Assembly: GCA_930367205.1 (NCBI GenBank)
Contig: OV884011.1
Location: 142,163,937 to 142,227,936, forward strand
Direction: 5' to 3'
DNA length: 64,000 nucleotides
From: Acanthosoma haemorrhoidale
Lineage: Eukaryota; Arthropoda; Insecta; Hemiptera; Acanthosomatidae
A program made the position numbers and the translations under genes. The notes under the pieces are model-generated. The model saw only the letters and a program-made list of their open reading frames with translations, was not told the DNA's origin and did not search any database. Each line of letters begins with the position of its first letter. Position 1 is the first letter of the stretch. Of the stretch, positions 43,235 through 56,300 are shown piece after piece.

Positions 43235-44527
43235 ACCGTCATTTTTCAATGAAATCGAGGAGATAATCAATGATAAGAAGGGCCAAATCATTTGGATCAC
43301 CAAGACGTCCGGGCTGCTTAAGACAGAGTATGGCAAGTACGGCCGTTAGGACATCGTGAAGATATGGTCCTCGCCAGGAATTTTGAACGACATGATCTGT
43401 CGAGCCCTGAAGGATGCGTCCACGCCAGGAAAGACTCACCCCCTTTACGTGGACAATGCGACTATTTGGGACCGCATCAAACGGCTATGGTGGACGGAGA
43501 GGATTGGGGTCGGCCGCACGTTTATTTGGTGTACCCTGCAGGTGGAAACCATCAGGGAAGAAGAGCGTCAAAGGGAGTTAACCCTTGCCTTTTACCAGGC
43601 CAAAATGAAGCACCACAGGATCGAAGCAACCCTGCAGGCCCTTAAGCGCAGATTTAGTGGAGCATGAAGAACACAACCGCGAGCGTGATTTGCGCCTGTG
43701 ACACATGCCTTGCCACAAAATATGACCGACACCCACCGAGAGAAATGCAAGACGTGACTCCGAAAGCAGACAGACGACTGGAAGATCTACAAGTAGATAC
43801 ATTCTCCTGGAGGGGGTAAAAGTGGATTACCGTCATAGACCGGTTTAGCAAAATGGCAATGGCCCAAGTCATAGCAGGCCGATAGGCAAAAACTGTTGTG
43901 CAGGCATTACGCACATAGTTTCAATTCTATGGCGTTCCGGAAACTATCGCTTGCAACAGAGGACGGGAGTTTGATAATGAAGAGATGAAGGCTCAGGCGG
44001 CAGCCTGAGAGATCCGTTGGCATCTCAACACCCCAGGACCCCCAAGAGTCAGGGAGACATAGAAAGGCTACATAGTACGCTCAGTGACCACCTGCATATC
44101 TACCACGGGGAAAAAGGGTTAGAACCGGAAGTGGCGATGGAGAAGGCCGTCATCACATACAACCACTCGATACACTCCGCCACGGGGTTCTCCCTGGGCA
44201 AGACGCTGTTTGGACTCATCGGAGAGAAGACATGAGCACAGTCATAGATGACGACATGGCGTAGTCAATAATCGTATCGCACTGGGAAAGCAGTGGGCGA
44301 CCGTACGAAGTAAGTCTGAGACAACGGGTCTGCGATATCACGGGGAAACTAAAACTCGGTGCAGTCCTATATCGCCAAAAGCTCAAACAAAGAGGGAAAG
44401 AACATACGAGGGTCCTTTCCGGGTGTTTGTCCTCCGCGAGCATAACGTGGTCACCATCGAGAGCATCATACCCCCGATAAAACGACGGGTGGTGCATTTG
44501 GAGCAGCTGAAGTTTCTGAGATTTTGA
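43235..44527 (+). pseudogene. Decayed Gypsy integrase region, duplicate
   Basis: Counterpart of 14643-15935 with the same stops, frame breaks and Asn at the second core acidic position, so inactivation predates the duplication. Confidence 0.75.
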
Positions 44528-44834
44528 AGCTGAAGATGAGAAGATAATAGAGCCAGTTAACAATCGAATCTGTGTGTATTATTACCAGCCTTATTTTCTC
44601 TTTTTTGATCGTCTACTGTCGGGAGACGACAACTTATACATATATAAGTTAATCGTCGGCGGTTAAGTTTGATAAAAAGATAATAATGAAAGAGGAAAAA
44701 GCACCGACACACTCTGACTCCAGTAAAAGACTGCTTTATTGTGGAAGATAATCGGACATACATAGGATCATGGGTTGTTTACATTCCATGATCGTATTAT
44801 TATTCGACATAGTCATAGGCCTCTGGCTTTAACT

Positions 44835-44870
<36 letters not shown>

Positions 44871-45630
44871 TGGGATGGAAATAAATAAGTAATGAAATTT
44901 ATTCCCATGTTTACGGCATCTTATGAATTATATTTTTATTTCATCTACATAAAGGAATTTGATCTCTATACTGCCTATGGAACAATAATTTACATCACGA
45001 AAATTTACAGAAAAAACTGAAACAAGGATGATGTAACAAACTGATTGGTTTCCTTAATGCCTTCGAACAAAGTGACATGTCCATAAAGATGTTTTTAGTT
45101 GTTAAATTTTTTTAAGTAATGACGCTAGATACCGTTTCTATGTTTATTAATACTTTTATTCAACTTAACATTAGTTAAAACTTTCACGCTTAAGTTAATA
45201 TCTTCTGGTGCATAAAAAAGTTTAAAACTGATGTAAAACTTCTTACAATCCTAGTCCACAAAAGGTACAATATATTGCATTTCATTGACAGAAAAAACTG
45301 ACCCATCCGGAAAGTCGATAAGTTTATTTTATTGCCTACAAATAGCAGGTAATTGTTTCTGTCATGCAGCTGATAAAAGTGTACCAACTAAAACTAAACA
45401 GCCTTCTGGTTTCAAAAAACCTACGAAACTAAATATAATGGTAAATAAAATTTATGGATTCCTCAGATGTAAATTTAAATAATTACTACATAAATAGAAA
45501 AAGAATGAAGGCAAGACCTTTTCAACAAGACCTGTCACTAGTTCTTTTTTTTGAACCAATTATCATTGAGACAGTATCTATTGATTTAAAAATTATGATG
45601 AGATAACATCTCAAGTATACTTAATACAAC
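44528..45630. other. Upstream region of gene 3, duplicate of 15936-17034
   Basis: Same AT palindrome (about 44626-44667), interrupted and shorter here, and a longer (AT)n tract at about 44839-44866. No gene. Confidence 0.6.
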
Positions 45631-45639
45631 TATAAAAAG
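45631..45639 (+). promoter_or_regulatory. TATA box of cysteine-rich gene 3
   Basis: TATAAAAAG, 47 bases before the ATG at 45678. Confidence 0.65.
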
Positions 45640-45677
45640 CTAGTAGCATTTCGTTAGTTTATACCAAGGAAGCAAAC

Positions 45678-47310
45678 ATGGTTCGTGCTCTAATTATAGC
45701 TTCTGTTTTAATCTTCTCCGCAGTAGCGGTGATGACAGCTGATGTTGAAGAGAATGATGTCGGCTGTGAGTATAAAATATATTATATTATTTAATACGAT
45801 TATGCTAAATATATAATTACTTTAATTTTATTTGTGGAGTTTAGTGGAGTACCATATAAATAATAACTAGGAACTTTTTTTTTTCCCATACCTCTCAAAC
45901 TTATAAAAAATAGGATTCGGGAATAATAAAAGGAAAATTATTTTGGATTAATGGGTGCCTTTCACTAGGGGGAGTCCCATTTGAAAGAAGTATGAGAAGG
46001 ATATGGGGTGTGGGACGCCTAAAAGAGGCGGGTGGATTCGGGAAGGTAGTGAGAGTACCTAACTGGGAACAGCAGCACAAGTTAATAAAATATGATAACT
46101 ATATATTAGTTTCCATGACAATGGGAAAGGCTTCAATTTTGAAAATGTCGCTTACCTACTCCACCTGTAGTAACCGAATTATTGTATAACATGCCCCGAT
46201 CAAACTAACAGCGTTGTGGAAATGTTTCAGTTATGTGGTGCAGTGCAACGACATATTGCAATACCGGTACCCATTGCTGCTCAACAACCACTTGCTGTCC
46301 TGACACCCGCTACTGCTGCGGAGGAGGACAATTATGCTGTGCCCGAGAAAGTTCTCAACTTGGAGAGTAAGTAAAATAAAGAAAGATGTTTATTTGAATC
46401 ATGAAAAAAAAATACAGCAAAAATATCATTTATTTTGGACAATGGTGACTGAAATTTATTTTGAGAATGTGGAGATGGATAAATCTCATTTATGTGGTTA
46501 GAAAGTAATGAGAAAACTATAAAGAACAATATAAACATAATAAAACGCACCTAGAAAGATTATATAAAAATAATAAATTTCTAAAAAGAACATTAAAACT
46601 GGAAACGATTATAAATGCAAAAGTTTATAATAGATCAGTAAATAAAACTTCCAATATAAACAATTAACATTATCGACTATACAATTCACCTGAAAAATCT
46701 GTCCTAACAGTAATAAAATTACAGCCCCATTTTTATACAAAGTTATTGGGAGTTATCTTATTACCTAAATACAAATTTAAAATCAAATATAGATTCAGCA
46801 TTTTGTGATACATCTTAATTTTTATTATAGTTATATCGTACTTATGTTGTAATCCATTTTTCTATCACGGTTAATAATTTTATTCCACAGTTCCTTAATC
46901 ATTATGATGTAATTGACTATAATCGAAACAGTCCAAAAATGTAGGAATCTGCTCTTACAAATAAAAAAGGTTATGCATACTGTCCTATAAATAGATTACT
47001 AATATGACATCCCCATTAGTTCGGCCGATATAACTTTCTACCAATGAAGAAATATTATACTATAATATCTACTAATATTAGAAATATTAAATCCTGAGCC
47101 AGGTTTTTTCCCAATAAACCCTGTTAGTACAAATACTAACTATGATTTATGATCACAATGTTTTATTGAACATTTCAAAAATTTCCGGATAGAAGTAACT
47201 ACAAGAAAAAACTTTTTGTGAATTATTATTGTGATTTCTCTGAACTAATTATTTATTTACTGTTTTTTAGGGGAATAATCCCAGCTATATTCAGCAACAA
47301 AGGAAACTAG
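45678..47310 (+). CDS. Cysteine-rich secreted protein gene 3 (3 exons, 87 aa), duplicate of gene 1
   Basis: Exons 45678-45765, 46231-46366 and 47271-47310. Every coding base I compared with gene 1 is identical: signal peptide, ten-cysteine ladder C-x5-C-x5-CC-x4-CC-x5-CC-x5-CC, and short soluble tail. The same SINE-like insertion sits in intron 1 (45875-46059). If the duplication is real this is an extra dose of one gene; if it is an assembly artefact, genes 1 and 3 are one locus. Confidence 0.82.
45875..46059 (-). mobile_element. SINE-like retroposon in intron 1 of gene 3
   Basis: Counterpart of 17279-17463 with the same 11-bp flanking duplication, copied with the gene. Confidence 0.75.
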
Positions 47311-47341
47311 TGAATTTGATTTGCTGTACGATGTATTATAT

Positions 47342-47347
47342 AATAAA
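47342..47347 (+). terminator. Polyadenylation signal of gene 3
   Basis: AATAAA at the same distance from the stop as in genes 1 and 2. Confidence 0.7.
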
Positions 47348-47375
47348 TAAGAACACATAAGCAGTACGATATGGT

Positions 47376-48066
47376 TGTCTTTATATTTTCCCTTTTTTAA
47401 ACTCAATATTAAGGACTGATATAACATACCTTAACGGTGAAGATAGTAGATAGATCTACAAAAAAAACAAAAACGCTCAAATAAGATCCGATTCTCATCA
47501 CCTTACCTTATTCCTACCTAAATGGTCAGTGTTACTAGTGTTAATTCTTCAACACTATCCCGTGGGTACTGGCTAAAATTTAATACCTAGGACGCACACC
47601 CAGGAGCCATTTCCCGTGGTCCTGTTTTTAAATATTAAAACTAATGTGGAAATTGCCCAGTCCTCAGTGATTCCCTTTCCTTTCCACTGTATACGTGTCC
47701 TTTCCTAGCCTAACTGCCGAGAGAGACAGACCAACTAGTCGTATCCGATGAGTGTGAACCGGGATCTGAATGTAATTTAAAACTCTGAGCTCTACGCTTT
47801 AATGGATCAATGTAAGTATATTATAGCAGCAAGGACCAACCCTGGACCTAACAATGATTTAATAGGGAGTCCATATGATTTATAAGGTACCACTATCCAG
47901 TAGCGATCGCAGGCTAAAACTGAAATAATCTCATGGTAAACAAAAAAATTATGCATTTAATTAAAAATTCTCAGTTAATTTCTGGATATTATAATATCCC
48001 CCTATGTTTCATTTTTTAATAATGAAAAACCTTAAAGCGTCAGTTAAGAGATATGGAAACTAGTGT
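47376..48066. other. Downstream flank of gene 3, duplicate of 18780-19470
   Basis: No gene is seen. Confidence 0.55.
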
Positions 48067-48075
48067 ACGAAATAG

Positions 48076-48630
48076 CCACAGGTGGGGAACCCCCTACCAC
48101 CATTAGCCTGCCTATATAAGCAGCCAGATTTGGCACATTCGACATTTATGTATGCATCTGCATTTATGCATGCAGCACGAGGAGTATTATATTGTTAAAT
48201 CTTGTTTATTGTATATTTTAATCATATATTGTGAAAAAAAAATTTTTTTGAATAAAAGGGGTTTTGAAAAAAAACATTCCACAAACTCTGGGCACCCGGC
48301 TAGAACACTACTCCCTCGGCACTGGCGCTTGCTGGTCTACTCGAACCATGGCTTTCTTATTCAACTACCTCTGCATCTCTCTTTCCTAACCTCGCTATGT
48401 TTAAGTCAGGGGTTGTCAGACCCCACACCTTCCTAGTGGGATTCTCTGCCTGCATCTCGCTGAAACTAGCACCTCCTTGGGAGAAACCTCTTCCTAGGGG
48501 ACGATGGTTGCCGTGGCTTTACAAACTTTACCTAGTAGCGTTTCCCATGGCGATCCAGTCTGCGTCTCTATGGTTCACATTCGCCTTTCGGATCCAGAAA
48601 GTTTTCTCCCAACCTTTAGATACAGAGTGC
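48076..48630 (+). mobile_element. LTR-like stretch, duplicate, ending at the breakpoint
   Basis: Counterpart of 19480-20034 with TATATAAG, AATAAA and the GC-richer part. It ends at 48630, where unrelated sequence (48631-48740) follows. Confidence 0.4.
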
Positions 48631-48740
48631 GAATTCGTGGTCATTCCAAGACTACATAAACTACCTATAATACCTACCCTGTTCCTCTTCTCCTGAACAT
48701 AGTGCTTTGTCGGGGCACACCTTAGACAATAACCACAATA

Positions 48741-49394
48741 GTAGACAATTGTAATTTAATCCTATAGACGTACAGAGGTTTAAGGCCAAGGGTTAAAATG
48801 TAAGCGGTAACATATAAGTATAAATTGGTCTATCATTTCATTAGGGGGCCGGGATAATTAGCCTGCTACCACAGAGAATCAATCTTCAGTTCAAGCGAGC
48901 AACCAAGACAAACAGAGTCCAAACATAATTTTTTCATTTTCTTCCCAAAACTTTTGGATCATTTTTGTAAATGGGGTAGTATTTTCTTAAATTGGTTGTG
49001 AGGCACCTTCAACCTGAATACAATAAATTATTTTAAACGACTTGAATGAATATGACTTTGATGAAATAAAAAAAATCGCACCCTCTCTTAGAACAGGCTA
49101 GAATCTACCGATTGAGGGAATCATGCAATCCCTAATTGACTATATTAACGGATCCATCAAGGTGTCTAAGAACACCTCTTCCAAGTTTCTTGCGGCAACT
49201 TTCCCCTCTGGTAGGAAATGCTCCCTTAAATTTTCTGTAGAAGTATAGCGATCCAAAATTTATTTATAGTTATTGTTAACGATGTAACGGTCCGTTATGA
49301 TGAAGAATAAATATTCTTGTTACTTTAAAATGGTACTGTGAAATTTATTATACGGGTTTTGTTTTCTTTGTGAAAAAAATCAAACCTAAATCAA
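48741..49394. repeat. Older, diverged copy of the unit start
   Basis: Matches 28541-29551 with many substitutions and several deletions, including the block from about 28700 to 28980. This is an independent, older duplicate of the same unit, placed just after the recent one. No gene. Confidence 0.75.
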
Positions 49395-49976
49395 ATCATT
49401 ATTGTGATAAAATTACCATCTGCCTTATTGGGCAATAAACAATTACGTTAAAGTTCTCATTCATATCATTCATTCACTCGCTTATTCAGATAGTATTTAC
49501 TAACATCCCAGAGACCTCCCAAATCCACATGGTTGTCACCTCAAGCTTGGACCCTGTGAAAGAGGAAGCGGAGTCTTGTGTAGCCCCTCACGCTCCTCCA
49601 TCAGTCGCGTTACTGGATATGAGCCAGTAGAGACTGGCCAAGAGCGCAAGAGCCACAGGTGCTCAGGACTGATTGGAGGAACTGTCCGTTGCCAGGACTT
49701 AGTCTCCGAGGAGGACTATTAAGATGTGTGGCGCAGTGTGATGAATAATCTATAGGTTGGATAGGTTTCGATGGAATTTCATGAGTTTAAGAATTTAGGG
49801 TATATTGAGATCATTATGAAGGGTTTTGTTGCTGACGCAATAAGGGGCATTGACTATTGTCCTCAAGAATTGGATTGTTCGACATTTTTGCTGCCCCCCA
49901 TAGCTCTATTCCGTACTTCAAGATTGGCTTAAGAATAACATGTAAATTAGTAATTTATTTTCTATTGAGAGATGTG
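49395..49976 (-). mobile_element. 5'-truncated Jockey fragment
   Basis: Minus-strand match to the last part of ORF2 and the 3' UTR; orthologous to the fragment at 939-1585 because the flanks match too. Its 5' edge (49976) lies in the part equivalent to SHLSIENKLL of ORF2. Confidence 0.78.
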
Positions 49977-50300
49977 AAGAATATAGCAACGTTGAGCAGC
50001 AATAGAGAAGCATACTAAGAATTATGAATCACTAGAAGAGAGAGTTGGTGAGATATCTAAACATCAATGACCCTACAGATTAGTTTTCTCGAAAGCAGTA
50101 ATAATAATAGCATCAATTAGAGGGTACGTCTTAGTATGCTGATTAAGAGTTTGTGGCCATCGTCCACAAATCTTAGAATCAAATGATAACGAATCATATA
50201 GTGTAAATAACGGTTGAGTCAGAGACACTTTGAGCAACTGAGCTACTAAATTAAATTGTTTTGAAAAGGAATGATGACCCACTAGAAAATACGCAACTGA
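49977..50300. promoter_or_regulatory. Upstream region of cysteine-rich gene 4
   Basis: About 150 bases of this (49977-50125) recur at about 55290-55446 in intron 3 of the same gene, together with the adjoining Jockey fragment, so a local duplication is likely. No other gene. Confidence 0.4.
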
Positions 50301-50312
50301 TATAAATATAAA
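50301..50312 (+). promoter_or_regulatory. TATA box of cysteine-rich gene 4
   Basis: TATAAATATAAA, 55 bases before the ATG at 50356. Spacing is similar to genes 1-3, although the sequence around it is not conserved. Confidence 0.5.
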
Positions 50313-50355
50313 GTGCTTCAAACGACATTCTGCCCTCGACGCAGAAAGCATCAAC

Positions 50356-53300
50356 ATGCTCCGTTGGGTTGTTCTGTCGGTGTTATGTTGCATAGCAGCA
50401 GGGGACAGCATTCCCTCAGAAGGAAATCGAACTTTAAGTGAGTAAAGTAATAATATATTTTTAATGATTTTGTGCAAAATTAAGAAAATCATGGAGTGTC
50501 TGTGTATATATATTTTTTCAAGGTTTACGTAGGAACACTCATATAAACAGAGGGTTACCATTAAAGTCATACATTATTAGCATTACATACAGTTTATCGA
50601 ACTTGCTGCATCAAAAGATCCTTAGTTGATGAGTTTTCCACCATCATCAAAGCTGTATCATATAAACATATATACATATTTTAAAAATGTCATTCAGATC
50701 AACCGGTTTTTAATATTTTCTTTTGTAACTATACTCCACTGAAGCCCCAACACATAATACTTAATAATAATCCTTATGTATAGGTCTTTTTATTATTAAT
50801 TTTGGGATAGCAAAGTACTTTTTTATTGCAGAATAGTTTAACAGTTAATTCACACTTTGACATTTCTCACGGAATGGCTTTTAGTTTTGGCATAACTGGG
50901 GCATCTATAGTTTCATGAAAAATACCATACCTCTTTTTCAAACATCGGTTAAGGTAAAATTCAGAACAAGATATCAAAGGCAATTGTAATCCTTTTTTTG
51001 TTATCACAACAAAAGAACAGTCTGTAATCCTAGTCATAATGTAGTTGGTAAATCTATGCATATAGATCTAGATAACCCTATCAATTGTAATAAACTACCC
51101 TTCGTAATACTAGGATGTATAATTATTAAACAAATAGTTTAATCAAATCAAATAAACCGTCTGTACAAATTAATCTATCTAATTACAATGGTTTGTTCAC
51201 AGGTTTGCTAGCTAGCCCGATGAAAAAAGGACCTGGTGGTAAGTAATGTACACGGCATATTGGTACACATGAAATAATGGCTCTTTTAATCATAAATATT
51301 ATCAATTTGTGTTAAATGTATTACATTAGAATTATAGGTAACTTTAACTCAATTAGTAGTAGTAGTAAGTATTATATTCCTATCATTCTCTATAAGTTAT
51401 CGTGAACTTTGATAGACTAAGGAAACATACTAATTAACTAGTTTCAGCACAATTAGAATTAAATTAAAAAAAACTTAAATTGGAGTAATCAATTGGTCAC
51501 CAAGCATCTTTCCAGTTTCCTAACATAATTTATGGAACTTGAACCAACATATATATGTGTGTCTACTTCAAAAAATTTGAATTGCTAACAAAAATTCGAC
51601 GAAAAACCTGGACCAAAGTGCAAACATATACTATACAACTGGATTTTGTACGAAAACGAAGAATAAAAGCAAACAAATGCCAAATCATTAAAAGGTCATG
51701 ATTGAGCAACATAACATACTTATAGAAATTTACAAAAAGAAATGTTAACATTTCGGAATGTTTTGCCTTAACCAATCTTTTTTTTTTCTTTCGTATCCCC
51801 TTTAAATTTACAGATACTAATATACAATTATAGATCCTCAGGCGAATCTATTCACAAATTATTTTTGTATTTCCTGTAGCATTGCTACATTATATACAGG
51901 TTTTGTTATTTTATAAAAATTATATAATGAATAAACAAGTATAATAATATACATTATACGTGACTGGACTAAACTTACTAATAAAAGTGATGGGGCTCAT
52001 CTTTTTGATCAAACTTAAAACTAACTTACATACTAATTCTTAACCTAATTTTTCCCCGACAATCTGTTGCCATCGTTGCGGGAGGGGTGGTAGGGTAATA
52101 GTGTTAAACACTGGGTTGGTTAGGTGCTGCAAAAAGTCAAAAAACTTGATGTGTCTCCGGTGGATGAATTCACACCAAGCAACGGGTGCAGGTCAGCGTC
52201 CTTTAACTCGAGTTTTTTTTTTTTTTTTTCCTAAAACCCTTTAATTTATGCAATATGTAAAAATGAACAAAATCAATAAACAAGAATTGACAGTTTTCCC
52301 CTCTTTCTGCCGTGGCCAGATGCATTTGAAAGAGGTTTGGTTACATAATAATCAGTTTCAAGTTAAAAGTCTATAACATGAATACATTACAAGGTGATGG
52401 GGCTCACCTTCAGTTTAAAAAAGTGGGAGAAAAACTTACAAACTAAAACCTAAACCTAGAACCTAAGACTAAAGCGTTCCAGCCGCGACAGCGTCCTGCC
52501 ATCGAGGGGGGAACGGAGCGGGGGTTATCGTGTTAAACACCGGGTTTGTCAGGTATTGCAGGGAGTCGAAAATGATATGTCTACGTTGGATGAATTCTTC
52601 CACCGTAGGCAGCTCAAAGATCTCGTGAAGCTCACTGTTGCTTCTCTGCTCGAATGAAGTATTTCTGACCACTATCATCAGTATACCGTTTTAGAATTTT
52701 TGGAGTCACCGAGCTGTCGTAAATGTCAGAAAAAGCGGTGTACCATACAGCAGAGTAGGTCTGAGTATACTCTTGTAAATCAACAGCTTGAGACGCAGTG
52801 ATAGATTAGGGGAAGTTAATAAATGCGTAAGCCGGTAAGACTTCGTGCGAGTTTGCTTCAACTTCTTCGCAAAATGGTTACTAACATTGAGGTTTCTGTC
52901 CATTTTAATTCCCAGATATACTAGGTTGTTGGCAGGTGAATTTTCCTCCATTCCTTCTATGTAACTAGTAGGTAGTGGACTTTTTCCCTTTTGAAAAGAG
53001 AAAATTACGCAGTCAGTCTTACCCGCGTTTACAGAGATATTGAATCTCCCCAATCTCTCACTGATCTGGTTACAGGCTACTTCAGTCTGCCTGGGCGCTC
53101 ATGCTGTTACTGTACACCACTATGTCATCAACGAAAGCAGTAACTGTTGTGTTTTTGTACCGGGCTCCGACAATTTCAGACGTGTATACCTTGAATAGTA
53201 CAGGGGATAAGACGGCTCCTTGTGGGACTCCACAGGTCAGTGGGACAGATTTGGAGTGAAAATATGTTATTAAATTAAAAAATGCTGTGAATGAGAGCCG

Positions 53301-56300
53301 GAAACGGTGTTTTTATGGTGCTTTCACGTGGCACAACTCATCATATATTCCCTCATGCAATTTTTGAAACACTTTGGTTGTTTTAAACTTTAAAACTAAC
53401 CTCTAAATTTTATATATTCGTAAAACGATCCTCAATTTAAAACTAAATGATAAAAGTACTGAAATTTTCCAAGGATGATATATCTAATATTTTTACTATT
53501 GTTTCACATAACTTATTATGTACTTATTATGATGACACATAATGTTATTTAAAATTGTTTTTACAGGTGCTACTGCTGGGAATGTTTGGGAAAATGGATC
53601 GATAATTCGAAGTAAGTAAAGTAATAGTCCAAAATAAATGTGAGATATTATATATCTAATAACAACCTTTTAATTCTTGGTATCGCGAAACAAAACAGCT
53701 AGTGATTATAAATTTTCTTCGAACTGTCACAGAACAGCTTTTGAACTGAACCTAAAATTTTCATTTGCTAAAACAAAATAAAGAATGGAAAACCACATGA
53801 TTCCACAATTTTTCTGATAAGTTGACAGCACTTTACAAAGTGCGAAAAAAAAAACCTTCTAACAGAGTAGGGAAATAATACTGTAAAATCACTGCCCTTC
53901 TAAATAATAAAACTTATAAACTTTGCAATGTCAATAAAATAAGAGTTTTATTCTATCTATCGATCTGGATAGTACTTTCCTTTAGTCACTTGGTTCGTAG
54001 TTATTCAATAACAACAAGCTCTAAAACAATGTTTTTTTTTTTGCGTGTTTACCGATCAAGACCAAAGTTGAAAATTTTGTGAAAAGGTAAGGCCGACCGT
54101 GATTGTTGCCGTAGCTGGCAGGCAGAATCTTGAATGGTTGGCCCTAACTTGTCCTCTCAAATTTGACTTCGGTTTTGTAAACCAGAGTAGCTACCTACTT
54201 TTCCTAGGGAGAATGACTAAAAGAAAACAAGAGCCATCGCCAGTAGAAAAAAATCCTTATGGGTAAACGGAAATTTAACTCCTTGTTAGAATATAGGCAT
54301 GCTAAAATACATTCTTTATCATGTATGTAGTACATATACAAATTAAATATAAATTGGGGACTGTAATTGGGAGAGGTTTGTGACTATTATGGTCTTGGAA
54401 GACCAATGGTGTTTTGGAAAGTCGGTCTTCGAGAGGCGGAGAAGGTCAGTGCAATGTTGAAGATGTCATCATACTAGACTGGACCATGTATCGTAACTAT
54501 TAGATTTTTTTCCGTATTTTCACTTATCGCTGTGTGTAAACATGAGGATGTTTCCATTCTGGTTCTTTTATTTGTATTTCTTGGTAATATTTGCCTTATA
54601 TATATATTTATTATACGATTCTTCATCGCCTAGAGCGTACTTCACAATGAAATCTTATATGATCTTTTGTTAACTATTTCGTTTTAATCAAAAATCTTTA
54701 TTGTGATAAAATTACAATTTGTTTTATTGGGCATTAAGTAATAGCGATCAATGTTCTCATTCCTACCATATTTACAGTTCTTCATTCACTTGGCCATTGA
54801 TACATTATTTACAATTAGCCCAGAAAACTCCCAAATCCAAATGGTTGTGACCTCAAGGTTGGACCCTGCGAGGGAGAGCGAAGTCTTGGGAAGTCCCCCA
54901 CGTTCCTCCATTAGCTACGCTAAAGGATACGAGCCAGTGGGGAGCAGACAAAGGGCGCGAGAGCCATTGACGCTCAGGACATAATTGGAGGAACTGTCCA
55001 TTGCCAGGACTCCCACTGTCCGGTATTTATAGCAGGTCACGAGGAATTTCATTAACTTGGAAGTATGAGTTAAAGATTGTATGATATTAAGTGTTTTGTT
55101 GCCGACGCAATAAGAGGCATTAACTATAGTTCTTAGGACTTTTGATTGAAAGAATTGGATACGTCTTCCATAGCTCTATTTCGTATTCCCAGATTGCCTT
55201 AAGTATAACTTTGTAAATAGGTAATTTATCTTCTGTTGAGACATGGGATGTTTTAAAATTTTATTTAATATTTTTTTTAAAGAACTATTTCACGTAGATA
55301 ATGTGAAAAACAAAGCCTAAAATTTGAGCAGCAACATAGAAGCATACTAAGAATTATGAATGACTAGAAGCGTGAGTTGTTGATATATCTACACACCAAT
55401 GATCCTAGAGATTGGTTTTCTCGAAAGCAGTAATAATAATAGCACCAGAGCATAGAGCTGCGGCTATTCCTTAAGTCCAGATTGGCTTCACCTAAAGTTT
55501 GCAGTTATAAATTAGTAATTTATTTTATATTGAGAGATGGGATGTCCTTGGAATTAGTCTGGACAGGTGTCTAAAGTGTCTGTTCAGTTCTTTTATTTTA
55601 GCCTCGTGTGTGGGCTCGAAGTCGGCCTTTTGTCGAGATGAAAACCTAAATACCGTACTTTCGGATATACAGTTCTTAACTAATTAAGCAAAAAGTAACA
55701 GTACAAACTGCTAATTGACCATTCCATTTAGTGTGTCAGTTTTAATGGATTATTGTATGGCGGGATTATAAATGTATGGAAGTCAACGACTAATTAATAA
55801 GGAGCTCATAGGTAATAAATAAAAAGAGTAACAATAATAAATTTAATCACCTTTTTCAATATTTACACTAGGTTCATGTTTCATTGTAACGGCTATGATA
55901 TAATATATTTAAAAAATTTTCAAATTTTGGAAAAAATAATTAAAAATTTACCAAATACAAAAAAAACCTTATTTACAAAAATAACCATATTCTGTGTTAA
56001 GAAGGACCCTGCTCTTTTCCGCCATCCTTGGAGTATCTGACAGTTATCAAGAGGCGGGCCGAGTTTCTCTGTATTTTTACTCATCCCCCTAATATATTCT
56101 AATCTCGATTTAAAAATCTTTGGGATATGACTAATTTATCCTAACATATAAATTAATTAATGTTATGTATTGCTGTATTTCCACAGCCCAAAGATGTAGT
56201 AGTATATTTTCTTGCTATGATGGGACGCACTGCTGCTCGAGGAATACGTGTTGCCAGAATTACCTGTCCTGCTGCGGTGGAGGTCAATTTTGCTGCACTT

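Larger units (their letters stand above)
20035..48630. repeat. Complete copy of a 28.6-kb tandem duplication
   Basis: Positions 28614-48630 repeat 1-20034 almost perfectly. The two then diverge abruptly after the shared GTGC (20031-20034 and 48627-48630). A simple tandem duplication with period 28,596 bp places the junction between copies at 20034/20035. It predicts that the 8.6 kb upstream of the window repeats 20035-28613. Differences seen are scattered single bases (for example 749 G/A), homopolymer or (AT)n length changes, and one 24-bp monomer. Confidence 0.8.
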
